A stretch of 64,000 nucleotides of DNA from NCBI GenBank assembly GCA_032433765.1, contig JAVIAB010000092.1, forward strand, positions 32,834,534 to 32,898,533, read 5' to 3'. Source of the DNA: Megaustenia siamemsis. Taxonomy: Eukaryota; Mollusca; Gastropoda; Stylommatophora; Ariophantidae. The notes beneath the pieces are model-generated. The model ran no database searches. It worked only from the letters and a program-made list of their open reading frames with translations, and was not told the DNA's origin. Below are positions 63,737-64,000 of this stretch, in pieces (the first letter of the stretch is position 1; every line of letters begins with the position of its first letter). Position numbers and translations under genes: made by a program.

Positions 63737-64000
63737 CAGGGTGTTTATAAAGTCTCACTACACTTGGTATCTAGGTCAATTTGAAAAAAAAATGTTTATG
63801 ACGTCATCACAATATGTGCTCCCACTGTCAATGAAATTTGTTGAATAAGTTTATTGCTACTGGAAATGTGGAAGATGCTCCACGATCTGGTAGGCCTGCT
63901 GTGAATGATGAAATATGTTTAGATATCCAAGACAGAATCCTTAAAAGTCCAGACAAGTCATTAAGAAAACTGTCGCAACAAGTGAACTTACCATTGAGCA
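63737..64000 (+). mobile_element. Mariner/Tc1-like element, left end, running off the window
   Basis: The terminal repeat CAGGGTGTTTATAAAGTCTC starts at 63737 after a TA. From about 63842 a plus-strand frame encodes NKFIATGNVEDAPRSGRPAV and IQDRILKSPDKSLRKLSQQV, the paired HTH with its P-R-S-G-R-P linker, characteristic of mariner/Tc1-type transposases. The catalytic domain and right end are outside. Confidence 0.85.

Noticed and set aside
1..64000. Prokaryotic systems (operons, CRISPR, toxin-antitoxin, phage)
   Set aside because: Spliced exons, SINEs and RTE elements show animal DNA. No compact gene arrays with ribosome binding sites were found.

Overview
This is eukaryotic, AT-rich, intron- and transposon-dominated DNA from an animal. 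The only host gene I can support is one large split gene on the minus strand, an orthologue of EDRF1 (erythroid differentiation-related factor 1, a TPR-repeat protein). Sixteen coding exons can be placed with consensus splice sites and, with two exceptions, consistent reading phases. They run from an ATG at 52846 down to about 1206, and the gene continues off the left edge. Retroelement style, many short tRNA-derived SINE families and the divergence of the protein from vertebrate EDRF1 suggest a lophotrochozoan invertebrate, perhaps a mollusc. That is inference; no sequence here fixes the species.

Almost everything else is mobile or tandemly repeated DNA in the introns and upstream. There are at least six families of RTE/RTE-like non-LTR retrotransposons, called here families A to F. 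Most are 5'-truncated and carry frameshifts or stops; one 565-codon reverse-transcriptase frame is still open (15442-17139). There are fragments of further non-LTR elements with an AP-endonuclease or an RNase H domain (families G and H). SINEs fall into at least six tRNA-headed types plus one abundant type with a GATA-type tail. A 2.1-kb IS630/Tc1/mariner element (6006-8120) has near-perfect inverted repeats, a TA duplication and an intact transposase with an unusually long D-to-E spacing. Also present are a 684-bp pogo/Tigger-like deletion derivative, a large degraded foldback element (about 24690-28135), a 200-bp hairpin MITE, the first 264 bp of another mariner-like element at the right edge, and about ten minisatellites.

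Layout, left to right: 0.6-1.1 kb satellite; exon 16; family C and SINE remnants; exon 15 (3.7 kb); a SINE fused into a family A element (4.75-5.9 kb); the intact DNA transposon (6.0-8.1 kb); family D (8.2-8.9 kb); exons 14 (9.4 kb), 13 (12.4 kb) and 12 (17.7 kb), with an open family B element between the last two; exons 11 (20.4 kb) and 10 (22.1 kb), the latter abutting a 0.7-kb 24-bp minisatellite; the foldback region; exon 9 (28.4 kb) beside the Tigger-like element; a family B insertion inside a minisatellite (29.6-31.4 kb); exons 8 to 1 at 32.8, 37.2, 39.8, 41.8, 44.9, 49.2, 51.4 and 52.8 kb; a candidate TATA-less promoter near 53.07 kb; then, upstream, a four-layer nested insertion (57.0-60.2 kb) and further remnants to the right edge.

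The most informative observations are the intact DDE transposon, a LINE and a SINE that share a 3' end, several nested insertions whose target-site duplications can be read directly, and an exon whose acceptor abuts a minisatellite. I found no rRNA, functional tRNA, CRISPR array, operon or obviously new multi-gene system.
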